DNA from: Symsagittifera roscoffensis
Taxonomy: Eukaryota; Xenacoelomorpha; Acoela; Convolutidae
DNA length: 64,000 nt
Direction: 5' to 3'
NCBI RefSeq assembly: GCF_963678635.1
Contig: NC_087066.1
Location: forward strand, 11,764,517 to 11,828,516
Part shown: piece after piece, positions 60,101 through 62,145 of the stretch
Numbering within the stretch: position 1 is the stretch's first letter
Layout: every line of letters begins with the position of its first letter
The notes under the pieces: model-generated
The model's input: the letters and a program-made list of their open reading frames with translations, nothing else
Database searches by the model: none
What the model was told of the DNA's origin: nothing
Translations under genes and position numbers: made by a program

Positions 60101-62145
60101 TCAGATTGATCGAAAAAACTTGATTTGAAATTTTGTTTGAGTATTTGTCTTGAACTGCAAATCCGAACTCAATAAAACGAGTGGTCACTCCTCGTTCTGA
60201 ACTCGGAGGAAGGAACTTTAAAAACCCGCTATTTATGTCAAACTGAGTAAATTTTTGGGCTATTTCAGTTCTGTCGCTTCTTTGCAAAATTAAACTCCCA
60301 GCTTTGAGAGGATTCAAAGTGTTTGTATCGTAGGGCTTCTGAAGCACTTCGTACTGGATGTCGGCGGGATCCTTCGAACCCTCGTCGACATACGAGAGCA
60401 TAAATTTGGTGAACCCTGTTTTCTGGTAATCAATGACATCCATATACATCAAACATTCAGACGCTGCTTTTGGAGGGTTCTCATCTTTTGGTATAATTTT
60501 TACGAGAAGTTGAAACGTCGAAGTATTAGGAATTGCGTTGCGGTCTTGGACACTTATCCGAACATACTCGCTCCTTTCAATTTCAGAGGAACCTCCTCGA
60601 AATTTCAGAAAAATTGTACCTCGAAAAATATCCTCTTGAGTCCAGTACTCTGGTATTTCTTCACGAGGGAGCATCCGAGAAAATATATTATACGGTTCTC
60701 TTCTTATTACGGTGATCAAGTTTGGCAAAGGTGAGCGAAGTTTAAACACAAGTTGGTTCCAATTTGAGTCGGCGTCTGCGAATTGTAAATGTCCTAGAGT
60801 AAGCATAGCACTTTGAGCGTGTGAGATCTCGACTAGAAGTTGATCTAAGTTCGGATAAGGTGCTTGGTCGTCCGATGGTTTGACGAGGATCCGAAAAAGA
60901 CAGAGAGTTTTGTTCTCTTCGGTTCCTGATTGAACAATTTCAAGAACAATGTTGTCAGAGTCACTTTCATCGCCTCCGTGTATGTATTGCACCTGAAATG
61001 CTTTGCAGCTATAGCTTTCATAATAAAAATTTTTCTTTCATTGTTTTTTTGAACTGAAGTTTGTTTCAATCGTGGCAAGTATCTAAAGTTTGTTCATTCG
61101 GATGATTATTTCGATATCATAAAAACCATTGAAAATTTCTAAAACGTTACTGAAATGCATTGTTTTGACATAGAAACTTAACCGAATATGTTATTTTTGA
61201 TAAAATTTTAGAGTGTTAGCAACTTTTCAAAAATGAATTCTACCCAATAATCAACTCACAGCATTATTCGTAATGTCACTCAGTGTGAAGTCGGTCCGCC
61301 TCCTTCTGTCTACGAAGAAATTCCCACTCCTCTGGCCTGGCTGTACAATCCTGAAATCCAGTCTCAACTTTTCAGCTGGAAGATTTGCCAACTTAGCCGA
61401 AAGCATCACGTTAGACAACGTCGCAGTTTTCCCTTCATCCACCATCAGAACATCGTTAGTGACTATTTCAGGAGCGAAAGGATTTTTTGGCCGAATTTTA
61501 ATTTGCAGATCAAGCTTTTCAGATTTGACACCATGAGAATCTATGGCACGTAGATAAATATGCGCAATGGACGTTCGGCTAGTATCGTACTGCTGGAATG
61601 CAATTTTGAGGTCTTTCACATCTTTTTGAGTAAACGTCGTAACATCTTGACCAGGGTTGTCTGTAAAAACGAGACGTCCGGATTTCATGAACAGTTTTTC
61701 ATTACCCGATTCCGTTTCGACTTTGAACACAATCTCGTCCGAGTCCGTGAACAAATCTGAGACTGCAAGTGTCTGTGACGTAATCGGAACTAAGTTAGAC
61801 TCCCCTTGAAACTGAGACTCAAGTATTTGAGGCGCTCTTTCTTTTTGGGGTCGATCAAGTTCGTTAGCATCACGATCTCGCGCGGGAAGTTTCACCGGAA
61901 GCATGAAATATTCGTATTTGGACCCGCCGGTGTCCCCCGCGTATCCTTCAACGACTAGTGGTATATAGTCGTATTCAGGCACGAGTTGTCGGCCTTGAGC
62001 CGAGACTGATTTCTCGTGTTTGTAAAAGATGCCAGAGTCGAGAAATTTCTCACACGAGAGAAGAGTGCCGCCAAGTTTGTCACCCTGGATTGAGCCAAAC
62101 TGAGGATACATTCCGTTTAGTCTGTAGTTGATGGCAATTCGACAA
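3480..62145 (-). CDS. FREM2-like: FRAS1/FREM2-type extracellular matrix protein, gene span (5' end missing)
   Basis: Spliced gene of 25 visible exons totalling 9,703 coding bases; all exon phases match, giving 3,233 residues. Seen: end of an N-terminal domain, 12 CSPG repeats, 5 Calx-beta domains, a Cys-containing C-terminal region, a dibasic site R-N-R-R, one transmembrane helix and a tail of about 104 residues. Family knowledge: FRAS1 and FREM2 have 12 CSPG and 5 Calx-beta domains, are made as membrane proteins, are shed by proprotein convertases, and form a basement-membrane complex that holds epithelium to underlying tissue. FREM1 has a single Calx-beta and FREM3 fewer domains, so they fit less well. 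The block GYIPQYKPEAREYGC resembles FREM2 more than FRAS1. The first visible exon starts mid-codon, so signal peptide and upstream exon(s) lie past base 64000. FRAS1-specific N-terminal modules cannot be checked, so FREM2 versus FRAS1 is an inference. Confidence 0.95.
4161..4172 (-). other. furin-type cleavage site R-N-R-R in the ectodomain stalk
   Basis: AGG AAT CGA CGC on the minus strand encodes R-N-R-R, followed by E-S-K-S-E-S, about 95 residues outside the membrane helix. FRAS1/FREM2 proteins are known to be shed by proprotein convertases at a basic site in this position. Its use here is inferred from position and consensus. Confidence 0.7.
4631..4806 (-). CDS. FREM2-like: exon 24: C-terminal region, conserved YGC block
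   Basis: 176 bases, phase 1 to 0. Acceptor TTTTGCAG before 4806; donor TAC/GTAAGT after 4631. Encodes GGIVRLTLTNPDPSQFQMSI, VYLCQGVPGYIPQYKPEA and REYGCLIDSALIQQRNKLY. The C-x-G-x-x-G-Y-[IV]-P-x-Y-x-P-x-x-x-E-Y-G-C-L-x-D-S block is the clearest FREM2-like signature in the window. Confidence 0.94.
4807..5159. other. intron 23
   Basis: AT-rich, no feature seen. Confidence 0.5.
5160..5415 (-). CDS. FREM2-like: exon 23: C-terminal region
   Basis: 256 bases, phase 0 to 1. Acceptor ATCTGTTTCAG before 5415; donor AAAG/GTCAGT after 5160. Encodes NPVAGELQSKDDLTVRGDFS then GPYTVRLIACEREMGVFNAP. D-F-S-G-x-Y-T-V-x-L-I-x-C is the family block; two further cysteines (APCRLPRP) follow. The ATG at 5343 is internal. 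Confidence 0.93.
5416..6032. other. intron 22
   Basis: A short repeated word TTTAAGAAT[TA]TCAGACAT occurs about three times near 5690-5735; nothing else seen. Confidence 0.5.
6033..6247 (-). CDS. FREM2-like: exon 22: C-terminal region
   Basis: 215 bases, phase 1 to 0. Acceptor TTTTATCCAG before 6247; donor CAG/GTGGGT after 6033. Encodes RLYMKKIVLDDESRLHMYFS then SEVMFSGCYEVQMNSLTSQV and later VQRHWEVIASYQ. The pattern G-R-L-x-x-x-x-x-x-[DE]-x-x-[FL]-x-x-x-F follows the FREM2 C-terminal region. Two cysteines are visible. Confidence 0.92.
6518..6761 (-). CDS. FREM2-like: exon 21: C-terminal region
   Basis: 244 bases, phase 0 to 1. Acceptor GATTTTTCAG before 6761; donor AAAG/GTACAA after 6518 is a weaker donor. 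Encodes LPSATMSLVELIVPVRVNFM then RYMSNNYQTSNSRKSSGNSL and later LVFSYTTKGMIYRNEWSSG. The family equivalent is the V-T-L-R-V-P-L-Y-V-S-Y block followed by F-x-Y-x-x-x-x-x-x-x-x-E. The ATG at 6746 is internal. Confidence 0.91.
6953..7488 (-). CDS. FREM2-like: exon 20: C-terminal region, conserved LRG...YKNLNL block
   Basis: 536 bases, phase 1 to 0. Acceptor TTTTTTGCAG before 7488; donor TCG/GTTAGT after 6953. The ATG at 7513 lies upstream of the acceptor and is not used. Diagnostic blocks are HVKATIPHMFGLIPIVST and TLRGPTTVQIYKNLNL followed by AQCEWSFDGYFSLSDL. The family has the same L-R-G...F-Y-R-N-L-N-L-x-x-C-x-W pattern here, and this block is among the strongest evidence for the gene assignment. 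Confidence 0.94.
7489..7845. other. intron 19
   Basis: AT-rich, no feature seen. Confidence 0.5.
7846..7974 (-). CDS. FREM2-like: exon 19: C-terminal region
   Basis: 129 bases, phase 1 to 1. Acceptor ATTGTCCAG before 7974; donor ATGG/GTAAAT after 7846. Encodes RYVNTSRGILGDGSKAVLDA then AYLYPGQTVECSATAVGNNG. The Y-x-x-G-x-x-V-x-C-x-A-x-A-V pattern matches the FRAS/FREM block after the C-D-P motif. Too short to appear as an independent long open frame. Confidence 0.9.
8262..8403 (-). CDS. FREM2-like: exon 18: C-terminal region, Cys motif
   Basis: 142 bases, phase 0 to 1. Acceptor TTTTGTCCAG before 8403; donor AAGG/GTAAAT after 8262. Encodes GCDPRYDFSLSNNTTENRYL then DKCRLLNNSRTVYNWTVYDN. C-D-P-x-Y followed by a second Cys is characteristic of the FRAS/FREM C-terminal region. 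N-glycosylation sequons are frequent (N-N-T, N-T-T, N-N-S, N-W-T), as expected of a secreted ectodomain. Confidence 0.9.
8612..8875 (-). CDS. FREM2-like: exon 17: start of C-terminal region, polyserine and polyglycine insert
   Basis: 264 bases, 88 codons, phase 0 at both ends. Acceptor AACTTTTCCAG before 8875; donor ACG/GTGAGA after 8612. Begins TPRVQVDIVDRAYDESVLSF and ends HAGFPVICLT, both family-like; the end leads into the conserved C-D-P of exon 18. Between them is a run of 13 serines, then A-Y-Y-P-R, five more serines, and after K-N-P-L a run of five glycines. Mixed serine codons (TCC, TCT, TCG, TCA) indicate an old or relaxed repeat rather than a fresh triplet expansion. The tract is probably a flexible, possibly glycosylated loop (inference). 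Confidence 0.92.
8876..9224. other. intron 16
   Basis: AT-rich, no feature seen. Confidence 0.5.
9225..9373 (-). CDS. FREM2-like: exon 16: second half of Calx-beta 5
   Basis: 149 bases, phase 1 to 0. Acceptor GGTTTTTAG before 9373; donor ACG/GTAAGG after 9225. Encodes VFIFGAGETSKQLRLEVLPD then SEWELVKNFELILKLMSDYS. The F-G-A-G-E-T-S-K strand and E-x-x-x-x-F-E-L-x-L end fit Calx-beta. The acidic turn is L-P-D-S-E rather than D-D-D. Confidence 0.92.
9374..9770. other. intron 15
   Basis: AT-rich, no feature seen; the 64-codon plus frame at 9538-9732 is treated as chance. Confidence 0.5.
9771..9947 (-). CDS. FREM2-like: exon 15: first half of Calx-beta 5
   Basis: 177 bases, phase 1 to 1. Acceptor TTGCTTTCAG before 9947; donor CAAG/GTAGGC after 9771. 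Encodes RPKVFFGQERYRVEEFENRR then NFLDLRVNRSGDLSSQISVG and ADLDYVRVDQ. The usual E-x-A-G of the second strand is replaced by E-F-E-N-R, so this domain is more diverged than the other four. Confidence 0.92.
10177..10372 (-). CDS. FREM2-like: exon 14: second half of Calx-beta 4
   Basis: 196 bases, phase 0 to 1. Acceptor TTGAATTTCAG before 10372; donor GACC/GTAATT after 10177. Encodes VSQKISFSKGEFLKYCEVPI then VDDSTFEDSKEFFAILKDPR and ends RATVLITDDD. This is the complete second half of a Calx-beta domain with an acidic end. Confidence 0.93.
10373..10715. other. intron 13
   Basis: AT-rich, no feature seen. Confidence 0.5.
10716..10873 (-). CDS. FREM2-like: exon 13: first half of Calx-beta 4
   Basis: 158 bases, phase 1 to 0. 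Acceptor CTGCTTATAG before 10873; donor TAC/GTTAGT after 10716. Encodes RPHMSFNSSQYVVSESAGII then QIGVIRSGDLGADTSVVCSA and TDGSAKSPTEFKY. The last part is the textbook D-G-[TS]-A-K motif, though Gly before D-[FY] is replaced. Confidence 0.92.
10874..11188. other. intron 12
   Basis: A B-box-like GGGATCGAATCCCC stands at about 10998, possibly a SINE relic; nothing else. Confidence 0.4.
11189..11413 (-). CDS. FREM2-like: exon 12: second half of Calx-beta 3
   Basis: 225 bases, phase 1 to 1. Acceptor TTTTTTTAG before 11413; donor GACA/GTGAGT after 11189. Encodes VGEDFEFDPKGIRVEFGPDE then ISRIFYLTILDDDEEQMPLL. The D-D-D-E acidic turn typical of calcium-binding Calx-beta loops is present. The ATG at 11306 is internal. 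GC content rises sharply over the exon compared with both introns. Confidence 0.92.
11414..12105. other. intron 11
   Basis: Contains the TTCGTAAC MITE (11619-11797). Nothing else. Confidence 0.5.
11619..11797 (+). mobile_element. 'TTCGTAAC' MITE, copy 1
   Basis: Starts GGTAGGGCGACAATTCGTAAC with two further CAATTCGTAA-type repeats; ends ATAACGAATTGTCGG. The interior GGCATTGGC and CGCTTACATCC also occur, inverted, in the copy at 27133. Located in intron 11. Confidence 0.65.
12106..12279 (-). CDS. FREM2-like: exon 11: first half of Calx-beta 3
   Basis: 174 bases, phase 1 to 1. Acceptor GTGCTGCAG before 12279; donor TGGG/GTGAGC after 12106. Encodes LPLIGFADTGELKVLENVGS then VGVELFRSGPDTSQTSSVLV. 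The V-G-E-D-F motif is completed across the junction with exon 12. A 5.35-kb repeat-rich intron precedes it. Confidence 0.92.
12735..13050 (+). repeat. 'GGCCTTAGAGTTTTTG' interspersed repeat, copy 1
   Basis: Shares with 33745 and 40050: TGGCCTTAGAGTTTTTG, ACAATTTATGATTGACAC, TTTTGATAGTTTTAACCCAT, GAAACTAGAAGTCTTTCACG and AACTATCTTGAATTGAACTC in the same order. No ends or coding sequence recognised. Confidence 0.6.
15698..16205 (+). repeat. 'CTTACGCG' interspersed repeat, diverged unit
   Basis: Same landmarks in order: CTTCCCGTATCAAGGCAAAG, CCACACGCTATTTTAAGAAC, CTCCGCTTACGCGGTAATAG, GAGCACAAATATTCCGTCAC. A more decayed neighbour follows at about 16705-17190, and a fragment precedes it at about 15540-15600. 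Confidence 0.65.
16588..16632 (+). repeat. tRNA-related (SINE-like) fragment
   Basis: GTGGCAACCACACTCGCTTG followed by a B-box-like GGGTCGATCC with tRNA-like spacing. No acceptor stem pairs, so it is not a gene. It could be the head of a decayed tRNA-derived SINE. Confidence 0.3.
16705..17190 (+). repeat. 'CTTACGCG' interspersed repeat, decayed unit
   Basis: Begins near TTCCAGAAATATCAGGGCAA, retains the GACCCTGATTGTTCCGACTG hairpin region and ends near CATCGAAGTATAAGTACTCCG. The core is hard to recognise. Confidence 0.45.
17631..17891 (-). CDS. FREM2-like: exon 10: second half of Calx-beta 2
   Basis: 261 bases, phase 1 to 1. Acceptor TTGTTTTCCAG before 17891; donor ATT/GTAAGT after 17631. 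Encodes DTAVEESLTNGVVGDFKKLP..., then VLFKSGQKQAYCEVQIIDDS and EEFHVTLATKEDGTF. The F-x-x-G-[EQ] and I-I-D-D-x strands are plain. The usual D-G-[TS]-A-x-x-G-x-D-[FY] motif is weak here (DTAVEES...GVVGDF). Confidence 0.92.
17892..18985. other. intron 9
   Basis: Contains the unrecognised minus-strand relic at 18370-18700; otherwise nothing seen. Confidence 0.45.
18370..18700 (-). pseudogene. possible intronic coding relic, unrecognised
   Basis: The minus strand holds a frame open from ATG at about 18700 (MKLIVLECATGICSVFFILG...) for 48 codons to TAA near 18555, then open in the same frame for 55 codons (...RPEEVFVAPLFVFDAGENLD...) to TGA near 18370. Composition looks more protein-like than the surrounding intron. 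It is not part of the FREM2-like gene, because exons 9 and 10 join in phase across it. A plus-strand frame of 75 codons overlaps (18362-18589). No family recognised; chance is possible. Confidence 0.25.
18986..19111 (-). CDS. FREM2-like: exon 9: first half of Calx-beta 2
   Basis: 126 bases, phase 1 to 1. Acceptor TTTGTGTGCAG before 19111; donor CGG/GTAATC after 18986. Encodes AVVGVVDERLEVEENAGFIR then VDLIRKGDLSKPTRVYCYTTS, the opening pattern of a Calx-beta domain. The junction codon with exon 10 makes Asp. Confidence 0.92.
19112..21622. other. intron 8
   Basis: Contains the complete hAT-like MITE (21089-21504). Nothing else recognised. Confidence 0.5.
21081..21512 (+). mobile_element. hAT-like MITE, complete, with 8-bp target duplication
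   Basis: The element spans 21089-21504 (416 bp), from CAGGGGCGGATCTAGG to CCTAAATCCGCCCCTG. The flanking octamer ACTATTTT is perfectly repeated (21081-21088 and 21505-21512). CAGGGG-type ends plus 8-bp duplications identify the hAT superfamily. No transposase is present, so it is non-autonomous. The interior has G/C runs, the palindrome GGCGCCAAAGGCGCC and a stretch GGGTCGAATCCC like a Pol III B box. This is the longest intact copy in the window and serves as the family reference here. Confidence 0.92.
21623..21779 (-). CDS. FREM2-like: exon 8: end of Calx-beta 1
   Basis: 157 bases, phase 0 to 1. Acceptor GGTTTGTAG before 21779; donor GACA/GTGAGT after 21623. Encodes IWALKIADDDKHEGAESFRV then TLVDPVLAILETEAQGE and ends DTAIIDIIDDED. 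This is the classical Calx-beta second half (I-x-D-D-x-x-x-E-x-x-E-x-F-x-V-x-L, ending I-x-D-D-E). The hAT-like MITE at 21089-21504 sits 119 bases beyond the donor. Confidence 0.92.
23100..23310 (+). repeat. 'CTTACGCG' interspersed repeat, decayed fragment
   Basis: CCTGTATCAAAAATTAAG, CCATTCAATTTGGAACAATT and AATTGCCAATTTTCAAACCC follow the family order with many changes. Confidence 0.4.
24885..25128 (-). mobile_element. hAT-like MITE, decayed partial copy
   Basis: Internal family landmarks in reverse order: ACCCTAATAAATTTTTCTTAAGGCGCC, CGCCAATATCTACTAAT, GCGGCGCAGAAAA, and the end AAAATCCTAGATCC. Neither CAGGGG terminus is intact. Confidence 0.65.
25393..25479 (+). tRNA. tRNA-Ile (anticodon UAU), with intron
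   Basis: Complete cloverleaf: acceptor GCTCCCG pairs with CGGGAGC (25472-25478), discriminator A at 25479; D arm GCTC/GAGC; anticodon stem CCGTA/TGCGG; loop C-T-T-A-T-A-A after splicing, anticodon TAT at 25427-25429; T arm GGCAG/CTGCC with TTCGAGC loop. A 13-base intron (25431-25443) lies just after position 37, the canonical eukaryotic site; tRNA-Ile(UAU) commonly carries an intron. Internal promoters are intact (A box TAGCTCAGTCGG, B box GTTCGAGCC), and a T4 terminator follows at 25487-25490. No CCA is encoded. It lies in intron 7 of the FREM2-like gene on the opposite strand. All stems pair, so it is likely functional. Confidence 0.95.
25431..25443 (+). other. intron of tRNA-Ile(UAU)
   Basis: Thirteen bases between A37 and A38; removal restores a seven-base anticodon loop. 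It is short compared with vertebrate tRNA-Ile(UAU) introns of about 20 bases. Confidence 0.85.
25578..25637. repeat. short tandem repeat, GTGACCAG unit
   Basis: Four units GTGACCAGATTTAT, GTGACCAGATTTAT, GTGACCAGTTTTAAA and GTGACCAGTTTTTAAA, 14-16 bases each, about 100 bases after the tRNA gene. Confidence 0.85.
25703..25925. repeat. inverted-repeat element next to the tRNA gene
   Basis: GGCTCTTTTCCAGTCCCCCC (then CCTTTCAAA) on the left is the inverse of TTTGAAAGGAGGGGGGAC (then TAGAAAAGAGCC) on the right, with few mismatches over about 30 bases. Total 223 bases, no clear target duplication. Possibly a MITE. Confidence 0.55.
26055..26203 (-). CDS. FREM2-like: exon 7: Calx-beta 1, rest of insert and ITFNEGE strand
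   Basis: 149 bases, entering at phase 1 and leaving at phase 0. Acceptor TTATTTCCAG before 26203; donor AAG/GTGAGA after 26055. Encodes GMKLTDVDRKYSGVGEIDNN... and ends ITFNEGESEK, the Calx-beta strand F-x-x-G-[EQ] that precedes the D-D-D/E turn in exon 8. With exon 6 it makes about 70 residues between SGEDF and ITFNEGE, where most Calx-beta domains have 10-15. Confidence 0.87.
26204..30273. other. intron 6
   Basis: Contains the TTCGTAAC MITE (27133-27318). A block at 29590-29780 is richer in GC, with an interrupted palindrome around CCAATC...GATTGG, and carries overlapping plus-strand frames of 70-77 codons with no recognised domain. Otherwise AT-rich without visible features. Confidence 0.45.
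27133..27318 (-). mobile_element. 'TTCGTAAC' MITE, copy 2
   Basis: Left end ACGACAATTCGTAACAGGCG with a second ACAATTCGTAACAG; right end TGTTACGAATTGTCGCC and GTTACGAATTGTCACCCTACC. The ends are inverted relative to each other; the interior is in opposite orientation to copy 1. Each end holds two or more copies of the same 14-base word. Located in intron 6. Confidence 0.7.
30274..30411 (-). CDS. FREM2-like: exon 6: Calx-beta 1, middle part with unusual insert
   Basis: 138 bases, phase 1 to 1. Acceptor CGGAACAG before 30411, with a T/G-rich rather than T/C-rich upstream tract; donor AAGG/GTAAAG. Starts DVKIKDATAKSGEDF, the standard Calx-beta centre (D-x-[TS]-A-x-x-G-x-D-[FY]). It then runs through about 31 residues with two adjacent tryptophans (DLWWTQTGQHQ) that do not match the usual short turn before the next strand. 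The calling frame and both splice phases agree with exons 5 and 7, but the 3' half is the least family-like stretch of the protein. Confidence 0.78.
30412..31770. other. intron 5
   Basis: Nothing beyond the poly-C run (31503-31527) and short chance frames. Confidence 0.5.
31503..31527. repeat. poly-C run
   Basis: About 25 consecutive C followed by an A run, in intron 5. The length may be a sequencing estimate. Confidence 0.8.
31771..31917 (-). CDS. FREM2-like: exon 5: linker and first strands of Calx-beta 1
   Basis: 147 bases, phase 1 to 1. Acceptor TTTTGTGCAG before 31917; donor G/GTATGT after 31771. Translation runs from GGNRVTGLRHELMWSYLTL into SYTVAESAGELKITVLRKGY, the typical opening of a FRAS/FREM Calx-beta domain (Y-x-V-x-E-x-A-G ... 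V-x-R-x-G). The sequence D-R-G-G-N-R across the exon 4/5 junction matches the family's end of CSPG 12. Confidence 0.9.
32185..32305 (+). mobile_element. hAT-like MITE, right-end fragment
   Basis: Matches the last part of the family (CCCTTTGGGTCGGCAGGGGT, then TCGAAT), a long C run (about 32268-32292) and the decayed end CAATCCGCTACTG. Confidence 0.6.
33745..34035 (+). repeat. 'GGCCTTAGAGTTTTTG' interspersed repeat, copy 2
   Basis: GATGGCCTTAGAGTTTTTG, CATTTTGATTGATAAACTTT, CCGGAAATTAGAAGACTATC, and AAATGAATTGAACTGAAG followed by CAAACCGCGAAAAAGTAAA, in the order of the other copies. Confidence 0.6.
34837..36058. mobile_element. 1.2-kb element with terminal inverted repeats
   Basis: The left end CCCGCATTGGCAAAACTAAG (then ATTGCAAT) is the reverse complement, with few changes, of the right end ATTGCAATCTTATTTTTGCC (then AATGCGGG). 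The 1,222 bases between are very AT-rich, with repeated ATCGATTATAATCGATT-type motifs and a direct repeat CAATCGATTTGATAGTGAC (34980 and 35006). TT stands on both outer sides, too little to call a target duplication. A 97-codon frame (35721-36014) is low-complexity. Probably a non-autonomous DNA transposon of unknown superfamily, inside intron 4. Confidence 0.65.
38900..39215 (+). repeat. 'CTTACGCG' interspersed repeat, partial unit
   Basis: GACTGCTTGCGTAAAAGCGA, GACCTGAATGTTTCGGC and TCAGCTTACGCGTTCGTTGA followed by GATAGCACGAAATATATCGC are in family order; the rest is lost. Confidence 0.6.
40050..40350 (+). repeat. 'GGCCTTAGAGTTTTTG' interspersed repeat, copy 3
   Basis: AACAATTTATGATTGACTC, TTTTTGATCAAATTAACCC, AAAACTAGAGGTCGAGC and GTCAAACCGCGAAAAATTAAA align with copies 1 and 2. 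Confidence 0.6.
42007..42096 (-). CDS. FREM2-like: exon 4: end of CSPG 12
   Basis: 90 bases, phase 1 to phase 1. Acceptor CATTTTAG ends at 42097; donor GAG/GTGAGT begins at 42006. Encodes ADINEKRIYYLLKFG... followed by WRDSFEYNLADRG, which completes the CSPG 12 pattern F-x-x-A-D-I ... D-S-F-x-[FY]-x-[VL]-x-D-x-G. It lies alone between introns of 14.8 and 10.1 kb. It is too short to stand out as an open frame and was found from splice sites, phase and the family pattern. Confidence 0.88.
43193..46167 (+). repeat. 373-bp tandem repeat array, eight copies
   Basis: Units start (GAATCTAGCCCGACGGTGG) at 43193, 43568, 43942, 44315, 44688, 45061, 45435 and 45808, so periods are 373-375 bases; the last copy ends near 46167. 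Copies are nearly identical. Within each unit CATGCCGGTGATTGTATTT is followed by a second CATGCCGGTGA. Diagnostic variants group the copies: GGTATACTG and AAAAATTTTAG mark copies 3-6, GGTATAATG marks 1, 2, 7 and 8; copies 2 and 6 alone share TATCTGCTGTTCGATACATT. No coding frame. The array lies in intron 3 (14.8 kb). Confidence 0.97.
46168..47324. other. intron 3, stretch after the tandem array
   Basis: Contains an inverted pair CCTGCAATGC/GCATTGCAGG (about 46291-46321), a hairpin GCGAAGCTCTGCTTCGC and a relatively GC-rich block to about 46520 in which both strands stay open for 80-97 codons. No protein family seen; probably a repeat remnant. Confidence 0.4.
47325..47945 (+). repeat. 'CTTACGCG' interspersed repeat, near-complete unit plus start of the next
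   Basis: A unit runs from ACTGCTCGTATCAAGGAGAA through CCGCTTACGCGTTAATAGCG, then GTTAATTGTCCCAAATTGGC, to GAGCACAAATATTCC and CGAAAGTCGGAACAAC (about 47835). A second start and end fused together follow (to 47945). The first 30 bases form a small hairpin around GCCCTGAATG. No coding frame. The same family is seen near 15700, 16715, 23100, 38900, 54199 and 55150-56290. Confidence 0.75.
48395..48637 (-). mobile_element. hAT-like MITE, short complete copy
   Basis: The element spans 48403-48629 (227 bp), in the opposite orientation to the copy at 21089, with 8-bp duplication AAGGTAAC on both sides (48395-48402, 48630-48637). It lacks about 190 internal bases of the longer copy (internal deletion) but keeps both ends. 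Confidence 0.9.
48817..49185 (+). mobile_element. hAT-like MITE, complete copy; left breakpoint of a local duplication
   Basis: The element spans 48825-49177 (353 bp), with 8-bp duplication AGTTGTAC on both sides (48817-48824, 49178-49185). The right end has decayed to GAATCCGCCCATG. Its interior from about 48875 onward is repeated downstream at 49842. Confidence 0.9.
50740..51099 (-). mobile_element. hAT-like MITE inserted in a TA microsatellite
   Basis: The element spans 50748-51091 (344 bp), reverse orientation, both ends intact (CAGGGGCGGATTTAGG, ATCCGCCCCTG). Flanks are TGTATATA and TATATATA, a target duplication blurred by the microsatellite. It interrupts the second unit of the local 955-bp duplication, so it is younger than that duplication. 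Confidence 0.85.
51092..51143. repeat. (TA)n microsatellite
   Basis: About 26 uninterrupted TA units directly after the MITE at 50748-51091. Shorter TA runs stand at the equivalent place in the earlier unit (about 49775-49790). Confidence 0.95.
51196..51471 (+). mobile_element. hAT-like MITE, 5'-truncated copy; right breakpoint of a local duplication
   Basis: Starts within the element (GACGACCTTTTTTTTAGG) after about 30 bases shared with the end of the preceding unit, and ends CCCCCTAAATCCGTCCCTG at 51471. There is no left terminus and no target duplication. Confidence 0.75.
51472..54198. other. intron 3, stretch with no recognised repeat
   Basis: Higher complexity than most intron sequence here. 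A small (GAT)n run at about 53930 lies in a 111-codon plus-strand frame (53795-54130) with no recognisable domain. No exon of the host gene is missing, because exons 3 and 4 join in phase. Could hold regulatory sequence. Confidence 0.4.
55150..56290 (-). repeat. 'CTTACGCG' interspersed repeat, two head-to-tail units, inverted
   Basis: Two copies of the unit at 47325, on the minus strand and directly adjoining (about 55157-55745 and 55746-56288). Each contains the core TTTCGCGCTATTAACGCGTA and ends with GGGCTTCGCCCTGATACGAG or a close variant. The join TCTTGTTGTTCCGACTTTCG between them is the same type as at 47830. Confidence 0.8.
56881..57685 (-). CDS. FREM2-like: exon 3: CSPG 10 end, CSPG 11, most of CSPG 12
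   Basis: 805 bases. Acceptor ACATTTCAG before CTG GGT at 57685; donor AAG/GTTAGT after 56881, phase 1. The coding region starts 34 codons upstream of the ATG at 57583, so that ATG is internal. CSPG 11 begins near ESPILTLKNMTILEGQ and CSPG 12 near DEPPKMKFSGPT. CSPG 12 stops inside its signature (NFSQ) and finishes in exon 4 with ADINEKRIYY, which confirms the join across the 14.8-kb intron. Confidence 0.93.
57963..60992 (-). CDS. FREM2-like: exon 2: large exon with end of CSPG 2, CSPG 3-9 and start of CSPG 10
   Basis: 3,030 bases, exactly 1,010 codons, phase 0 at both ends. Acceptor TTTCAG sits before GTG CAA TAC at 60992; donor CAG/GTAACG follows 57963. Approximate residues within the exon: CSPG 2 end 1-40, CSPG 3 41-172, CSPG 4 173-304, CSPG 5 305-416, CSPG 6 417-584, CSPG 7 585-708, CSPG 8 709-834, CSPG 9 835-954, CSPG 10 from 955. 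Each repeat starts near a D-x-x-P-P or D-E-x-P turn (DENPPK, DRQPPQ, DSEEPQ, DESPNL, DDEKPR), as the family does, and several have the H-x-G...D-S-F ending (YQHDGSENFEDSFKL). CSPG 6 is about 50 residues longer than its neighbours. So much of the CSPG region in one exon contrasts with the heavily split Calx-beta region. The open frame runs past the donor to 57891, but that tail is intronic. Confidence 0.95.
61260..62145 (-). CDS. FREM2-like: exon 1 of 25 seen: end of N-terminal domain, CSPG 1, start of CSPG 2
   Basis: 886 bases. The acceptor TTTCAG precedes 62145; the first base completes a codon from an unseen upstream exon. The donor GT is at 61259-61258, after ...NNA, phase 0. About the first 115 residues resemble the end of the FREM N-terminal domain. 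CSPG 1 begins near RAPQILESQFQGES and CSPG 2 near APEIVTNDVLMVDEG. The CSPG signature F-T-x-x-D-[VI] occurs twice (FTQKDVKDLKIAF and FTLSDITNNA). The in-frame ATG at 62183 lies in the intron and is not the start: an open frame merely continues upstream of the splice site, and no signal peptide is convincing there. Confidence 0.9.
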
